Part shown: positions 25,034 through 35,344 of the stretch, one piece after another | How the letters are laid out: every line of letters starts with the position of its first letter | Numbering within the stretch: the stretch's first letter is position 1 | Source of the DNA: an uncultured Rickettsiales bacterium | GTDB taxonomy: Bacteria; Pseudomonadota; Alphaproteobacteria; Micavibrionales; GCA-2720935 | NCBI GenBank assembly: GCA_950054255.1 | Contig: CATLOR010000002.1 | Coordinates: 421,736-485,735, forward strand | Direction of reading: 5' to 3' | Length of the DNA stretch: 64,000 nt | Program-made: the position numbers and the translations under genes | The notes under the pieces: model-generated | The model's input: only the letters and a program-made list of their open reading frames with translations | What the model was told of the DNA's origin: nothing | Databases searched by the model: none

Positions 25034-27583
25034 GTGTCTGCATCAAATGTTGTCATCGTAGAGTCCCCCTCAAAGGCTAAAACAATTAATAAATATCTGG
25101 GTGATGATTTTTATGTATTAGCAAGTTACGGACATGTAAGAGACCTTCCTCCAAAAGACGGTTCTGTTGATCCTGACAAAGATTTTGAGATGCTATGGCA
25201 AAACAGTGATCGCTCTTCGAAAACGCTAAAAGACATCACAACAGCTCTTAAAAATGCAAAAACATTATACCTCGCAACTGACCCCGACCGGGAGGGAGAA
25301 GCCATTTCATGGCATATCCAAGAAATCTTACGTGATAAGAAAATGCTTGATAAGCTTGATGTCAAACGTGTGGCCTTCAACCAAATTACAAAAGACTCAA
25401 TCAAAGATGCTTTTAGTAACCCGCGTGATTTGGATTCGAGCTTGGTAGAAGCTTATCTTGCGCGACGTGCTCTAGATTATCTTGTTGGCTTTAACTTATC
25501 TCCTATCTTATGGCGCAAATTACCAGGCGCTCGTTCTGCTGGGCGTGTGCAATCCGTTGCTCTACGATTAATTTGTGAGCGCGAGTCAGAAATTGAGATT
25601 TTCAAGCCAGAAGAATATTGGTCAATTGAAACCGATTTTGCAAAAGCTGATGGCGCCCTTATTCCTTCAAAACTCACTGTTTTAAAAGGCGATAAACTCA
25701 AAAAATTTGATATTAATAACGAAGCTGATGCAACTGAAGCCGTTGCTGCTATTAAAGGATCAAGCTTTACCGTCAAAACAATTGAAAAAAAGCAGGCACG
25801 CCGCAATCCTGCAGCTCCTTTCATTACATCAACATTACAACAAGAAGCCTCTCGTAAACTGGGCTTTGGTGCCACACACACAATGCGCGTTGCTCAACAA
25901 CTTTATGAAGGCATTGATATTGGTGGTGAAACGGTCGGCTTAATCACATATATGAGAACAGATGGTATCACTCTTTCTCCTGAAGCGATTAGTAGCTGTA
26001 CAAATCTGATTAAAAAAGAATTTGGCGATAATTATGCGCCAAAGTCACCACGTATGTACAAATCAAAAGCTAAGAATGCGCAAGAAGCACACGAAGCTAT
26101 TCGTCCAACAAATATTACACGCAAACCTGACAGCTTAAAAAGCCGCTTAACGGTTGATCAATTTAAGCTGTATGAGCTTATTTGGAAACGCACGCTTGCT
26201 TCTTGTATGGAAAGCGCTGTTTTAGACCAAGTCAGTGTCGACATCGTTGACCAAACAGGACAAATCGAATGCCGTGCCACAGGTTCCGTTGTTGCTTTTG
26301 ACGGTTTCTTGAAACTCTATATTGAAGATAGAGATGACGATCAAGATAAAGATTCAGACAATAAAATCTTACCTGCGTTACAAGAAGGTGAAGCGCTGAA
26401 TTTAAATCTCGTCACACCTAATCAACATTTCACACAAGCACCTCCACGCTACACAGAGGCAAGCCTTGTCAAGAAAATGGAAGAATTAGGCATCGGTCGT
26501 CCTTCTACATATGCATCAATCTTACATGTGTTACAAGAACGTACCTATGTGACACTAGAAAGCAAACGCTTCATCCCTTCTGACCGTGGACGTATTGTTA
26601 CAACATTTTTAGAGCATTTCTTCCCGCGCTATGTTGAATATGATTTCACAGCAGATCTTGAAAACCGTTTAGACGAAATCACAGAAGGAAAAGTTCAATG
26701 GAAAAAAATTCTTCATGATTTCTGGCAAGCCTTCTCAACTGTTGTTGAAGAAACAAAAGGCTTAACAATCACTGAGGTGATTGACTCTCTAGATGAAGAT
26801 TTAGGTCCTCACTTCTTTCCTGAAACTAAAGAAAACCCAGATCCACGAAAATGTGGCGCCTGTGATGATGGTCGCTTAGGCCTTAAGCTTGGGAAATTTG
26901 GTGCTTTTATCGGCTGTTCAAACTATCCTGAATGTAAAAACACACGCCAGCTAGCGATCCAAGGGGATGAGAAAGATGCCCCTGCACTTGATGAACCTAA
27001 AATCTTAGGACAAGACCCCGAAACCGATATGGATGTGTCATTGCGCAAAGGCCCCTACGGATACTATGTTCAATTAGGGCCTAAAGACGCCGAAGACAAA
27101 AAAGAAAAACCAAAAAGAACAGCTATTCCAAAAGGTACAGAGATTGAGGCCGTTGATTTAAATAAAGCACTCGCCCTCCTCTCACTTCCAAGAGAAATAG
27201 GAACGCATCCAGAAACTGCGAAAAAAGTAACCGCTGGTATCGGGCGTTTTGGCCCCTATGTGAAGCATGAGTCAACCTTCAAATCTATCCCTAAAGATGA
27301 GGATGTTTTAACGATTGGATTGAACCGTGCTATAGACCTTTTGGCAACAGCTTCGAAAAAAACATCATCTGCTGCATTAAAAGAGCTAGAAACTGTTGAC
27401 AAAAAGAAAATTACTATACATAATGGCCGCTATGGTCCTTATGTTAAATTTGGGAAGGTGATGGCGTCATTACCGAAAGACATGAACCCAGAAGATGTAA
27501 CATTAGAGCAAGCCTTGGCATTAATAGAAGAAAAAAAGTCCAAAGGCAAAAAGAGCAAAGGATCTAAAAAAACAAAAACATAA
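25034..27583 (+). CDS. topA: DNA topoisomerase I
   Basis: Type IA topoisomerase that relaxes negative supercoils. The 849-residue protein starts with GTG (AAAGGA twelve bases upstream) and the Toprim motif VVIVESPSKAKTI. The catalytic tyrosine is Y306 in GLITYMRTDG. One four-cysteine zinc ribbon (KCGACDDGRLG to CSNYPECKN) lies near residue 615, followed by two or three zinc-free repeat domains (GPYGYYVQLG, RFGPYVKHE, RYGPYVKFG) and a Lys/Ser tail. This domain series is typical of alphaproteobacteria. Confidence 0.98.
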   Translation: MSASNVVIVESPSKAKTINKYLGDDFYVLASYGHVRDLPPKDGSVDPDKDFEMLWQNSDRSSKTLKDITTALKNAKTLYLATDPDREGEAISWHIQEILRDKKMLDKLDVKRVAFNQITKDSIKDAFSNPRDLDSSLVEAYLARRALDYLVGFNLSPILWRKLPGARSAGRVQSVALRLICERESEIEIFKPEEYWSIETDFAKADGALIPSKLTVLKGDKLKKFDINNEADATEAVAAIKGSSFTVKTIEKKQARRNPAAPFITSTLQQEASRKLGFGATHTMRVAQQLYEGIDIGGETVGLITYMRTDGITLSPEAISSCTNLIKKEFGDNYAPKSPRMYKSKAKNAQEAHEAIRPTNITRKPDSLKSRLTVDQFKLYELIWKRTLASCMESAVLDQVSVDIVDQTGQIECRATGSVVAFDGFLKLYIEDRDDDQDKDSDNKILPALQEGEALNLNLVTPNQHFTQAPPRYTEASLVKKMEELGIGRPSTYASILHVLQERTYVTLESKRFIPSDRGRIVTTFLEHFFPRYVEYDFTADLENRLDEITEGKVQWKKILHDFWQAFSTVVEETKGLTITEVIDSLDEDLGPHFFPETKENPDPRKCGACDDGRLGLKLGKFGAFIGCSNYPECKNTRQLAIQGDEKDAPALDEPKILGQDPETDMDVSLRKGPYGYYVQLGPKDAEDKKEKPKRTAIPKGTEIEAVDLNKALALLSLPREIGTHPETAKKVTAGIGRFGPYVKHESTFKSIPKDEDVLTIGLNRAIDLLATASKKTSSAALKELETVDKKKITIHNGRYGPYVKFGKVMASLPKDMNPEDVTLEQALALIEEKKSKGKKSKGSKKTKT

Positions 27584-27651
27584 TTATTCTTTCTCAAACG
27601 CTCCTTCTTTTAAAGATGCGCTAGATAAAGAAATAGGAGGAGCTCTCAAAA

Positions 27652-30066
27652 ATGGCAAAGACATCAAAAAAACGTATTGTTAGCCCATCACATTTAACAG
27701 ATGGTGAAAAAAAACAAATCATCGACTTTATTGCTTCTCATGCGGATTCATCTATCAAAGACATTTGCGAGCATATGTTTATTGACATTGAAGACCAAAA
27801 CCCTGACTTTATTGCTGTAAAACACTTCCTTGTAGAAGCTCTTGACCAAGATCTTATCGTTAGAGATAAAACACAAAGCAAATATCGCGTTGAACAAAAT
27901 ATTGGTTATATCGTAGCACGCTACATCAAACCACAACACCCAAGACAGCCTGTGCAATTCAAACCTATAACATGGCCTGAGAATGCACATCATAACAAGC
28001 CTGCTTTTATTGCGCTGGATCGCTCTAGAAAATCACCTCTCAACCCTTATCGATTAGATGATGGTGCACTTGTTACTTTAAAAGTAAACACATCACGAAA
28101 AAAGCGTGAGAATATCGCATTCAAAGGAATTGTTTCGACAACTCCAGATACTGAATTAACAGGCCTCATTGAAAAAAATATGAATGATGAATTCTTTATT
28201 ACACCTGTCAATGGCTCAAGAGATTACCGCTTCTATCTAAGAGAGTCTGATTTAGGCCCAGCAAAAGAAGGCGATATTGTAAACTTTAAACTAGATTCCA
28301 AAACCTTTTCTAGCCAAACAAACTCCCCTTCAATTATAAGCGTTTTGGGACAAAAGCTAGATTGGCATTCAATCAGTCCTGTTGTCGCAAGTGAATTTAA
28401 ACTCTCTCAGACATTTAATGAAAAAGTGATGTCTGAGATGCAATCACTCAAAGATCCAAATTGGACGACAGCCAACCGCACAGATTTAACAGCCATCCCA
28501 TATGTAACAATTGATGATGTTACGACAACCGACATGGATGATGCTATATATTCTAAACCAGTATATAACGATAAAGGCAAGCAAACTGGTTGGTTTATTT
28601 CTGTCGCTATTGCAGATGTAGCACAATATATTGCTGCTGGAAGCGCTATTGACCGTGAAGCAGAAGCACGTGGTAACACAAACTATTTACCAGGTTTCCG
28701 TTGTGATATGGTTCCAACAGAGATTGCAACTGATAAAGCCTCTCTTGTTCCTGATGAGATACGTTCTGCCCTCGTAATGAATATGAATATTAGCTTAGAT
28801 GGCAGATTACAAAGTTACAAATTACAACGTGGTCTTATTAAATCACGTGCAAAGCTGCACCATCAACAAGTTGAAGACGCCATCAATGGTAATCCAGATT
28901 CTGAAATACTACCGCATATGGAACATATTAAAAATATGTATGCTGCTTTCAAACCACTGGCTGAACAATCAGAAAAACGTCGGAAATTACCTATTGAAAG
29001 TAAAGAGCAGAAAATTGCTTTTGATGCTGAAGGGAACTTCGTTGATATCGTTTTAAAAGACTATATGGAGATCAATAAAGTTATTGAAGAATATATGGTT
29101 CTTGCCAATATGTGTGCTGCTAAAATCTTAAAAGCAAAAGGATATCCTGCCCCGCATAGAAACCATGGTTCTCCAAGTGAAAAGCGTATGATGATCAATG
29201 CTGCTATCTTAGAAGAACTCGGATACCCACTAGATATTGACGAAACCCCTGAAGGTATTCGTTACCAACTTGTTGGTATCTTAAAGAAATCAAAAGACAC
29301 TCCAGAAATGGAGCTTGTCCATCAACTCGTTACAATGCTTCAAGCGCGCGCAGAATATTCAACAGATGAAGAAGTTGGCCATTATGGCTTGGGTTTAGAA
29401 GATTATGCGCATTTCACATCTCCTATTCGCCGTTATGCCGATTTAGATGTGCATCGCAAACTTATTTCGGCCTGTAACCTTGGAACAGATGGCTTGCCAA
29501 AATCTACATCTGCTGAAAAAGTACAAGCGATGGCCGAGCATATTTCAGAACGCGAAAATATTGCAAAACGCGCAGAGCGTGAAGCCCGCGCTCGTTTCTG
29601 TCAGGCATGGATTAATCGCGAAGTAAGTCATGCTTATAAAACAGGCAAAAGCAATGAATATGAAGCTATTATCACAGATATCTCGGAAGGTGGCATACAA
29701 GTGAAACTAGCCCGCAACGGTGTCGAAGGCTTTATTCCTGTAGAATTACTACCTGGTGATGGTTCATATCGCTATATCAAAGATTTTAAACTCCTTGTTT
29801 CTCGCTTTGAAGTTGGTCGTAGAACTTATGAGAATGCTTACCAACAAGGCGCTAGGTTAACAGTTGCTATTCCAAACCCTGTTGATAAAACAGTTCAAAA
29901 AGGTGATTTTGAGCCTGTTGATTTTTCTATGGCACTTCTTCCTAAATACGAAAACGAAATTGCTGGCATTATGAGCCGTACATTCGATGCACAATATGAT
30001 AGAAAGCAACGTAAAAAGCTTAAACGCAAAACACGCAATCATAAAAAAGGTCATATCATAAAATAA
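27652..30066 (+). CDS. RNase R family exoribonuclease, divergent first copy
   Basis: An 804-residue RNase II/R superfamily protein. The four catalytic aspartates are kept in IDDVTTTDMDD (D288, D294, D296, D297), although the usual Arg before the second Asp is Thr. The RNB hallmark HFTSPIRRYADLDVHRK is intact. An S1 domain (EYEAIITDISEGGIQVKL) and a basic Lys/Arg tail follow. It has an excellent ribosome binding site (AGGAGG). A second RNase R gene lies 43 bases downstream. This copy departs more from the consensus than the second and may have a specialised substrate. Confidence 0.9.
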   Translation: MAKTSKKRIVSPSHLTDGEKKQIIDFIASHADSSIKDICEHMFIDIEDQNPDFIAVKHFLVEALDQDLIVRDKTQSKYRVEQNIGYIVARYIKPQHPRQPVQFKPITWPENAHHNKPAFIALDRSRKSPLNPYRLDDGALVTLKVNTSRKKRENIAFKGIVSTTPDTELTGLIEKNMNDEFFITPVNGSRDYRFYLRESDLGPAKEGDIVNFKLDSKTFSSQTNSPSIISVLGQKLDWHSISPVVASEFKLSQTFNEKVMSEMQSLKDPNWTTANRTDLTAIPYVTIDDVTTTDMDDAIYSKPVYNDKGKQTGWFISVAIADVAQYIAAGSAIDREAEARGNTNYLPGFRCDMVPTEIATDKASLVPDEIRSALVMNMNISLDGRLQSYKLQRGLIKSRAKLHHQQVEDAINGNPDSEILPHMEHIKNMYAAFKPLAEQSEKRRKLPIESKEQKIAFDAEGNFVDIVLKDYMEINKVIEEYMVLANMCAAKILKAKGYPAPHRNHGSPSEKRMMINAAILEELGYPLDIDETPEGIRYQLVGILKKSKDTPEMELVHQLVTMLQARAEYSTDEEVGHYGLGLEDYAHFTSPIRRYADLDVHRKLISACNLGTDGLPKSTSAEKVQAMAEHISERENIAKRAEREARARFCQAWINREVSHAYKTGKSNEYEAIITDISEGGIQVKLARNGVEGFIPVELLPGDGSYRYIKDFKLLVSRFEVGRRTYENAYQQGARLTVAIPNPVDKTVQKGDFEPVDFSMALLPKYENEIAGIMSRTFDAQYDRKQRKKLKRKTRNHKKGHIIK

Positions 30067-30091
30067 TACCCTCTTTTAAACGTGTTCTTAC

Positions 30092-30120
30092 TTTACTCTA
30101 TCTGCATTTATGCGTATAGT
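30092..30120 (+). promoter_or_regulatory. Possible promoter of the second RNase R gene
   Basis: TTTACT (30092-30097), a 17-base spacer and TATAGT (30115-30120). The ATG at 30131 is 10 bases after the -10, implying a leader of about 4 bases. The in-frame ATG at 30110 would lie inside this promoter. Confidence 0.35.
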
Positions 30121-30130
30121 GTGGCTAGAA

Positions 30131-32443
30131 ATGAAAAAAGATTCACAAACACTCCCCCATCCTGACGAAATAGTTTCTTACCTAATGAAGAGCCCTGTTC
30201 CTGTATCCAAACAAGAACTCTCAAAGCACTTCAAGATCCAAGGGAAGGAGGTAAGGCAAGACTTTAAGATTCTTTTAAAAGGCCTTGTAAAACAAGGGAA
30301 AATCGAAAAAGAAAAAGGGCGAAACTACTCTGCCGAAGCCACAATTCCTAAAACAATTCGTATCAAAATTACTGAATTTAATGAAGACCGTATGTCCTTT
30401 ATTGGAGAATGCATCGATGAAGATGTTGAAGGCATCAAAAAAGCATATATCCGCCATAAAGACCGCCCCAAAGCGCGCGTTAATGATTGTTTTGTCGTAC
30501 GCGTTTTAGATGTAAATAATGGCCACGCTCAAGTAAAACCCTTGAAACTCATTTACCCTGACCGTACAAAATTAGTCGGCGTTGTCCGCCTCACACAAGA
30601 AGGTGCGATTATCACCCCGACAAACAGGACAATTAAAGAGAACTTCGAACTAAGAGGCGATGATGCACGTGATTTAAACGATGATGATCTCGTTGTGATC
30701 TCAGCAACAGATGGTCGTATTTCTTCTTTAATTGAAAATTTAGGCCCGAGCGATAATGTCAAAAACATTACATTAATCGCCGTTCACGAAAATAATATCC
30801 GTACAGAGTTTTCTGAAGATTGTATTGAACAAGCAAAAGCTTCAGACCTCCCTCCTCTCAAAGATCGTACAGATATGAGAGAGATCCCTCTTGTTACAAT
30901 TGATGGTGAAGATGCGCGCGATTTTGATGATGCGGTATATGCAGAACCAACTGAGCATGGTTATAAAATCTGGGTGGCTATTGCTGATGTGAGCTACTAT
31001 GTATCTCACGGCTCACCTTTAGATAAAGAAGCGATTAAACGCGGTAACTCTACTTATTTCCCAGACCGTGTCGTACCGATGCTGCCAGAACATTTATCAA
31101 ATGGCTTATGTTCGATCAATCCAGATGAAGAACGTGCCTGTATGGCACTTGAAATGCATATTGATACACATGGTAAATTAACATCGAAAAAGATTCACCG
31201 CGGTCTAATGAAGTCGCATGCGCGTCTAACATACACACAAGTCCAAACATTCTTAGATGGCGGCGAACCTAATGAGATTACACCTGTGAAAAAACACATT
31301 AGTCACTTGTTTGATGCCTATAAAGTACTTAGAAAAGCGCGTGAAAAGCGTGGTGCCCTTGATATTCATGGTACAGAACAAAAAATCATCATGAATGATG
31401 AAGGCTATATTACTGATGTAACCGTACGTGAACAAAACACAGCAAACCAAGTTATTGAAGAATTAATGATCTTATCTAATGTTGCTGTTGCAGAGTTATT
31501 AGAGGCCAAAAATGCCCCTGTCATGTACAGAATTCATGAACCACCCAGCCTAGAGCGCATAACAACACTTCGTGATTTCATTGGTGGATTTGGCTATAAA
31601 GTCCCTGTTTCTGTTAATATTAACGGAAATGATTTGAACGGCATTCTAACAAAATCCTTAGGCCAGCCTGAAGAATTCATTATTCAAGAAAGTGTTTTAA
31701 GATCTCAAAGCCAAGCCCGATACGCCCCCGAAAATCAAGGTCACTTCGGCCTAAGCTTAGAACGATATGCACACTTTACGTCTCCTATTCGTCGCTATGC
31801 TGATTTAATCGTACATAGATCGCTTATCCGCGCTTATAAGCTCGGTAAAGATGGATTAACAGACACCGAAATTTCACAATTACAAGGCATTTCCGAAGAT
31901 ATTTCAGATGCCGAAAGACGCTCTGTCAGAGCTGAGCGCGATGCGATGAGTCGCTTAACTGCAATCTATCTCTCTGAACAAGAAGAACAAACTTTTGATG
32001 GTATTATATCGGGGGTCAATGATGCTGGTTTATTTATCCGTCTTCCCCGCTATGGTGCAGAAGGCTTTATTCCAATTAGAACGCTTCCAGATGATTTTTA
32101 TATCCATGATCAAAAATCACAAAGTTTAATTGGGCGCCGAACAAAGCGCATTTATCAATTAATGGCTTCCGTCAAAGTTCGTTTAAGAGATATCGACCCT
32201 CTTATGAATAACATTATTTTTGAAGTCGCTGATGAATTTTCCGCACATCATGACGGCTTCTCCTTCTCACTTCCAAAATCCGACCGAGGCAACCGAAGAG
32301 ATAGAGGTGGACGCCGTGATAAAGGTGGTCGAGGAGACAGAAAAGATAAAAGAAAACCCCAAAAAGGCAATTTTTCTAACAAAGACAATAAAAACACCAA
32401 GAAAAACAAACATAAAAAGCCAAAGAACAACAAAAAGTCTTGA
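30131..32443 (+). CDS. rnr: Ribonuclease R
   Basis: A processive 3'-5' exoribonuclease that degrades structured RNA. The 770-residue protein has an N-terminal winged helix (SKQELSKHFKIQGKEVRQDF), cold-shock-like domains, and the RNB catalytic core with IDGEDARDFDD (D258, D264, D266, D267). It also has HFTSPIRRYADLIVHRSL, an S1 domain and an Arg/Gly- then Lys-rich tail. The start is set at 30131. An ATG at 30110 is in frame, but neither has a Shine-Dalgarno, and a promoter-like element overlaps the upstream one. It is closer to the canonical RNase R than the gene before it. Confidence 0.95.
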   Translation: MKKDSQTLPHPDEIVSYLMKSPVPVSKQELSKHFKIQGKEVRQDFKILLKGLVKQGKIEKEKGRNYSAEATIPKTIRIKITEFNEDRMSFIGECIDEDVEGIKKAYIRHKDRPKARVNDCFVVRVLDVNNGHAQVKPLKLIYPDRTKLVGVVRLTQEGAIITPTNRTIKENFELRGDDARDLNDDDLVVISATDGRISSLIENLGPSDNVKNITLIAVHENNIRTEFSEDCIEQAKASDLPPLKDRTDMREIPLVTIDGEDARDFDDAVYAEPTEHGYKIWVAIADVSYYVSHGSPLDKEAIKRGNSTYFPDRVVPMLPEHLSNGLCSINPDEERACMALEMHIDTHGKLTSKKIHRGLMKSHARLTYTQVQTFLDGGEPNEITPVKKHISHLFDAYKVLRKAREKRGALDIHGTEQKIIMNDEGYITDVTVREQNTANQVIEELMILSNVAVAELLEAKNAPVMYRIHEPPSLERITTLRDFIGGFGYKVPVSVNINGNDLNGILTKSLGQPEEFIIQESVLRSQSQARYAPENQGHFGLSLERYAHFTSPIRRYADLIVHRSLIRAYKLGKDGLTDTEISQLQGISEDISDAERRSVRAERDAMSRLTAIYLSEQEEQTFDGIISGVNDAGLFIRLPRYGAEGFIPIRTLPDDFYIHDQKSQSLIGRRTKRIYQLMASVKVRLRDIDPLMNNIIFEVADEFSAHHDGFSFSLPKSDRGNRRDRGGRRDKGGRGDRKDKRKPQKGNFSNKDNKNTKKNKHKKPKNNKKS

Positions 32444-32468
32444 ATTTTGGTGAGATTTTTCCTATAAG
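32440..32468 (+). promoter_or_regulatory. Sigma-70-like promoter of rpoZ
   Basis: TTGAAT (32440-32445, overlapping the rnr stop), a 17-base spacer and TATAAG (32463-32468). The start near 32475 leaves a leader of about 40 bases with GAGGAT before the ATG at 32515. Confidence 0.45.
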
Positions 32469-32514
32469 TCGTTAATTAACAATTTAATCATGATTAAAGT
32501 GAGGATAAAAATCC

Positions 32515-32988
32515 ATGGCACGTGTTACCGTTGAAGATTGCGTTACAAAAATCCCTAACCGTTTTGAGCTTGTTTTAACAGCGGCTCAAAGAGCAAAAGC
32601 AATTGGTGTTGGAGCTGAATTAACACTTGATCGCGACAATGATAAAAATTCTGTAGTTTCTCTTCGTGAGATCGCTGACGAAACTATTCCTTTAGAAGAA
32701 TTAAAAGACAACGTCATCAAAAGCTTCCAAAAAGTTACGTTTATGGATGATGATGAAGATGAAGAAACAATCGATCTTATGGATGGCGAAAACGACTGGT
32801 CAGGTCTTGCTAACTTCGGCGATGATTCTTCTAGCGATGATGCAAATATCATTGGTTACAGCATTACAGATGAAGAAACTGAAGCAGCCGCTAAAAAAGA
32901 AGCCGCTGCTCCTGAAGATGAGTTTATGATTGGACAAGCTATCGATCCTTCTAGCGTCCCTGAAGACATGCTTAAATATGAAGAATAA
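32515..32988 (+). CDS. rpoZ: RNA polymerase omega subunit
   Basis: Assembly subunit of RNA polymerase. Residues 1-65 match alphaproteobacterial omega almost throughout ([39 protein letters not shown]). At 157 residues it is longer than E. coli omega (91) because of an acidic C-terminal tail rich in Asp and Glu. GAGGAT lies eight bases before the ATG. It stands immediately before rel, the usual order, and is separated from it by an intrinsic terminator. Confidence 0.96.
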   Translation: MARVTVEDCVTKIPNRFELVLTAAQRAKAIGVGAELTLDRDNDKNSVVSLREIADETIPLEELKDNVIKSFQKVTFMDDDEDEETIDLMDGENDWSGLANFGDDSSSDDANIIGYSITDEETEAAAKKEAAAPEDEFMIGQAIDPSSVPEDMLKYEE

Positions 32989-33018
32989 GATATCCACTCA
33001 GAAAAAATAGATTTTTTT

Positions 33019-33049
33019 AAAAAGGAGGCTTTGTTGCTTCCTTTTTTTT
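33019..33049 (+). terminator. Intrinsic terminator after rpoZ
   Basis: A 10-base stem AAAAAGGAGG / CTTCCTTTTT (33019-33028 with 33037-33046, one G-T pair), an 8-base loop and a run of eight T. It lies between rpoZ and rel. A TATAGT directly after it (33052-33057) could be the -10 of a separate rel promoter, but no good -35 is seen. Confidence 0.7.
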
Positions 33050-33098
33050 GCTATAGTCTTTTAACTGGCTTTCATATTTAACTAATGCCTGAAATTTA

Positions 33099-35336
33099 AT
33101 GAGCGAATTAGACACACAACAAAAAGAAAATATAAAACCGATAGAGATCGATCCAGAGGCTCTAAAGGAATCATTCATGTCACAAGTGCGGGACAAGATT
33201 GTTGAGGCTGATCACGCTCTCATACTCAAAGGTCTTGATTGTTGCATCAATTCGCATGCCTCACAAAAACGTGCATCAGGCGAGCCTTATTACACACATC
33301 CAATTGCTGTTGCAGAAATCCTCATGAATATGGGACTTGATCAAGCAACAATTATTACAGCCCTTCTTCACGATACGGTTGAAGACACAGACATGACACT
33401 TGCAGATCTTTCTCGTGATTTTGGTGAAGAAATCTCTCAACTTGTTGACGGGGTTACAAAATTAACAAGAATCGAATTACAAAGCACAGAAACGAAACAA
33501 GCAGAAAACTTTAGAAAGCTTGTTCTAGCGATGTCCGAAGATATTCGTGTCCTTATCGTCAAGTTAGCGGATAGAACACATAACATGAGCACTTTAGGAT
33601 ATATCTCAAAGCCTCATAAACAGCGCCGCATTGCCTCTGAAACAATTGAGATTTTTGCTCCACTTGCAGAGCGTATCGGCCTTCACTATATTAAAGAACA
33701 GCTCGAAGACATGTCTTTCATGTATCTTCAACCAGAAGCCCGTCAGAGTATTTTAAAGCGTCTTGCTTTCTTAAAAGAGGAAGAAGAACAAAATGTTGTC
33801 GACAAGATCTTAGACATTCTGATCAAAAATATGACAGATGCAGGCATTGACGCTAATGTATCAGGACGTGAAAAAACGCCTTATTCAATTTGGCGCAAGA
33901 TGCAGCGTAAAAATGTGACCTTCGAACAACTCTCAGATATTATGGCCTTTCGTATTGTTGTAAAGGATGTTGGAGAATGTTATCACGCACTCGGCATATT
34001 CCATGGTATGTACCCCGTTGTACCTGGCCGTTTTAAAGATTACATCTCCACCCCAAAACTCAATGGTTATCGAAGCCTACATACAACAGTCTTAGGACCT
34101 GAAAATCAAAAAATTGAAATCCAAATCCGAACAGATGAAATGCATAAAGAGGCTGACCTTGGGGTAGCTGCGCATTGGGCTTATAAACAGCAACGCAAGA
34201 ATACAAAAGATGTTCAACATTACAGATGGCTTCGTGAGCTTTTAGATATCTTAGAAAATGCTGGGCAACCTGAAGAATTCCTAGAGAATACAAAATTAGA
34301 ACTGTTCCAAGACCGTGTTTTTTGTTTCTCACCACGCGGTGACTTAATCGAGCTTCCAAGCGGTGCAACGCCTGTTGACTTTGCTTATGCTGTGCACTCC
34401 GCCATTGGTGACACTTGTGTTGGTGCCAAAATCAATGGTCGTATAGCACCTTTAAATACGAAGCTTGTCAATGGTGACCAAGTTGATATTCAGACGTCTA
34501 AAACACAAACCCCCTCTCCTACATGGGAGCGCTTTGTTGTTACAGGAAAAGCAAAATCGCGTATTCGCCGCTTTATCAGACAACAACAACGCGATGAATA
34601 TTCACAACTTGGAAAGGTTATGTTGGAAAAGAAATTCCGACAAGAAGGCTATAAATTCACTGAAAAAGCCATTCAAGGTATTTTGAAAAATTACCGCGTG
34701 GACGCTTCCGAAGATCTATATGCTGGTGTCGGTTCTGGGCACTTAAATGTGAAGGAAGTTTTTTCAACAATCTTCCCTGATCACAAGAAAAGTGTCGTTA
34801 CGCCAAATGCGACAGATCCTTCAATCGAAGCAAGCATTGAAAAGAAAGCTGCCACAGCAGCAAAAGGAATTGCCCATAAAGACGGCGTCCCCATTAAAGG
34901 CTTAATTCCTGGTATGGCCGTTCATTTTGCAAGATGCTGCCACCCACTTCCTGGGGATCGCATTGTTGGTATTGTTACAACAGGACGTGGTGTCACAATT
35001 CATACCATCGACTGTGAAACGCTTGAAACTTTTGCAGATACGCCTGAGAGATGGCTTGATGTTTCATGGGATGAAGGTCCAGACAAACCAGAAAGCCACA
35101 TCGGACGGATCAGTATCACAATAGGAAATGAAGCTGGCGCTTTAGGAACACTCTCTACTGTAATTGGTAGGAATGGTGGAAACATTACAAACCTAAAAAT
35201 TGTAAATAGAGATTTAGATTTTTGGGATATGCAACTTGATATTTATGTAGAAGATGTTATGCATCTCAATAACATCATTGCGGCATTAAGAGCAACACCT
35301 GAGGTTATAACGGTTGATAGAGCACGAGGTCGTTAA
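33099..35336 (+). CDS. rel: Bifunctional (p)ppGpp synthetase/hydrolase
   Basis: Stringent-response enzyme that makes and degrades (p)ppGpp. The 745-residue protein has an intact HD hydrolase site (LLHDTVEDT, H91-D92). Its synthetase domain has the RFKD sequence (311-314), the RXKD type found in bifunctional Rel/SpoT enzymes, followed by NGYRSLHTTV. A TGS domain (VFCFSPRGDLIELPSGAT), a zinc-finger-like helix region with HFARCCHPLPGD and a C-terminal ACT domain follow. It is probably the only long RSH protein of the cell, as in most alphaproteobacteria. No Shine-Dalgarno is seen before the ATG. Confidence 0.97.
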   Translation: MSELDTQQKENIKPIEIDPEALKESFMSQVRDKIVEADHALILKGLDCCINSHASQKRASGEPYYTHPIAVAEILMNMGLDQATIITALLHDTVEDTDMTLADLSRDFGEEISQLVDGVTKLTRIELQSTETKQAENFRKLVLAMSEDIRVLIVKLADRTHNMSTLGYISKPHKQRRIASETIEIFAPLAERIGLHYIKEQLEDMSFMYLQPEARQSILKRLAFLKEEEEQNVVDKILDILIKNMTDAGIDANVSGREKTPYSIWRKMQRKNVTFEQLSDIMAFRIVVKDVGECYHALGIFHGMYPVVPGRFKDYISTPKLNGYRSLHTTVLGPENQKIEIQIRTDEMHKEADLGVAAHWAYKQQRKNTKDVQHYRWLRELLDILENAGQPEEFLENTKLELFQDRVFCFSPRGDLIELPSGATPVDFAYAVHSAIGDTCVGAKINGRIAPLNTKLVNGDQVDIQTSKTQTPSPTWERFVVTGKAKSRIRRFIRQQQRDEYSQLGKVMLEKKFRQEGYKFTEKAIQGILKNYRVDASEDLYAGVGSGHLNVKEVFSTIFPDHKKSVVTPNATDPSIEASIEKKAATAAKGIAHKDGVPIKGLIPGMAVHFARCCHPLPGDRIVGIVTTGRGVTIHTIDCETLETFADTPERWLDVSWDEGPDKPESHIGRISITIGNEAGALGTLSTVIGRNGGNITNLKIVNRDLDFWDMQLDIYVEDVMHLNNIIAALRATPEVITVDRARGR

Positions 35337-35344
35337 TCACACAT

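Noticed and set aside
30110..30130. ATG at 30110 as start of the second RNase R
   Set aside because: It lies inside a likely promoter, has no ribosome binding site, and the seven extra residues have no family counterpart that I can recall. It remains possible.
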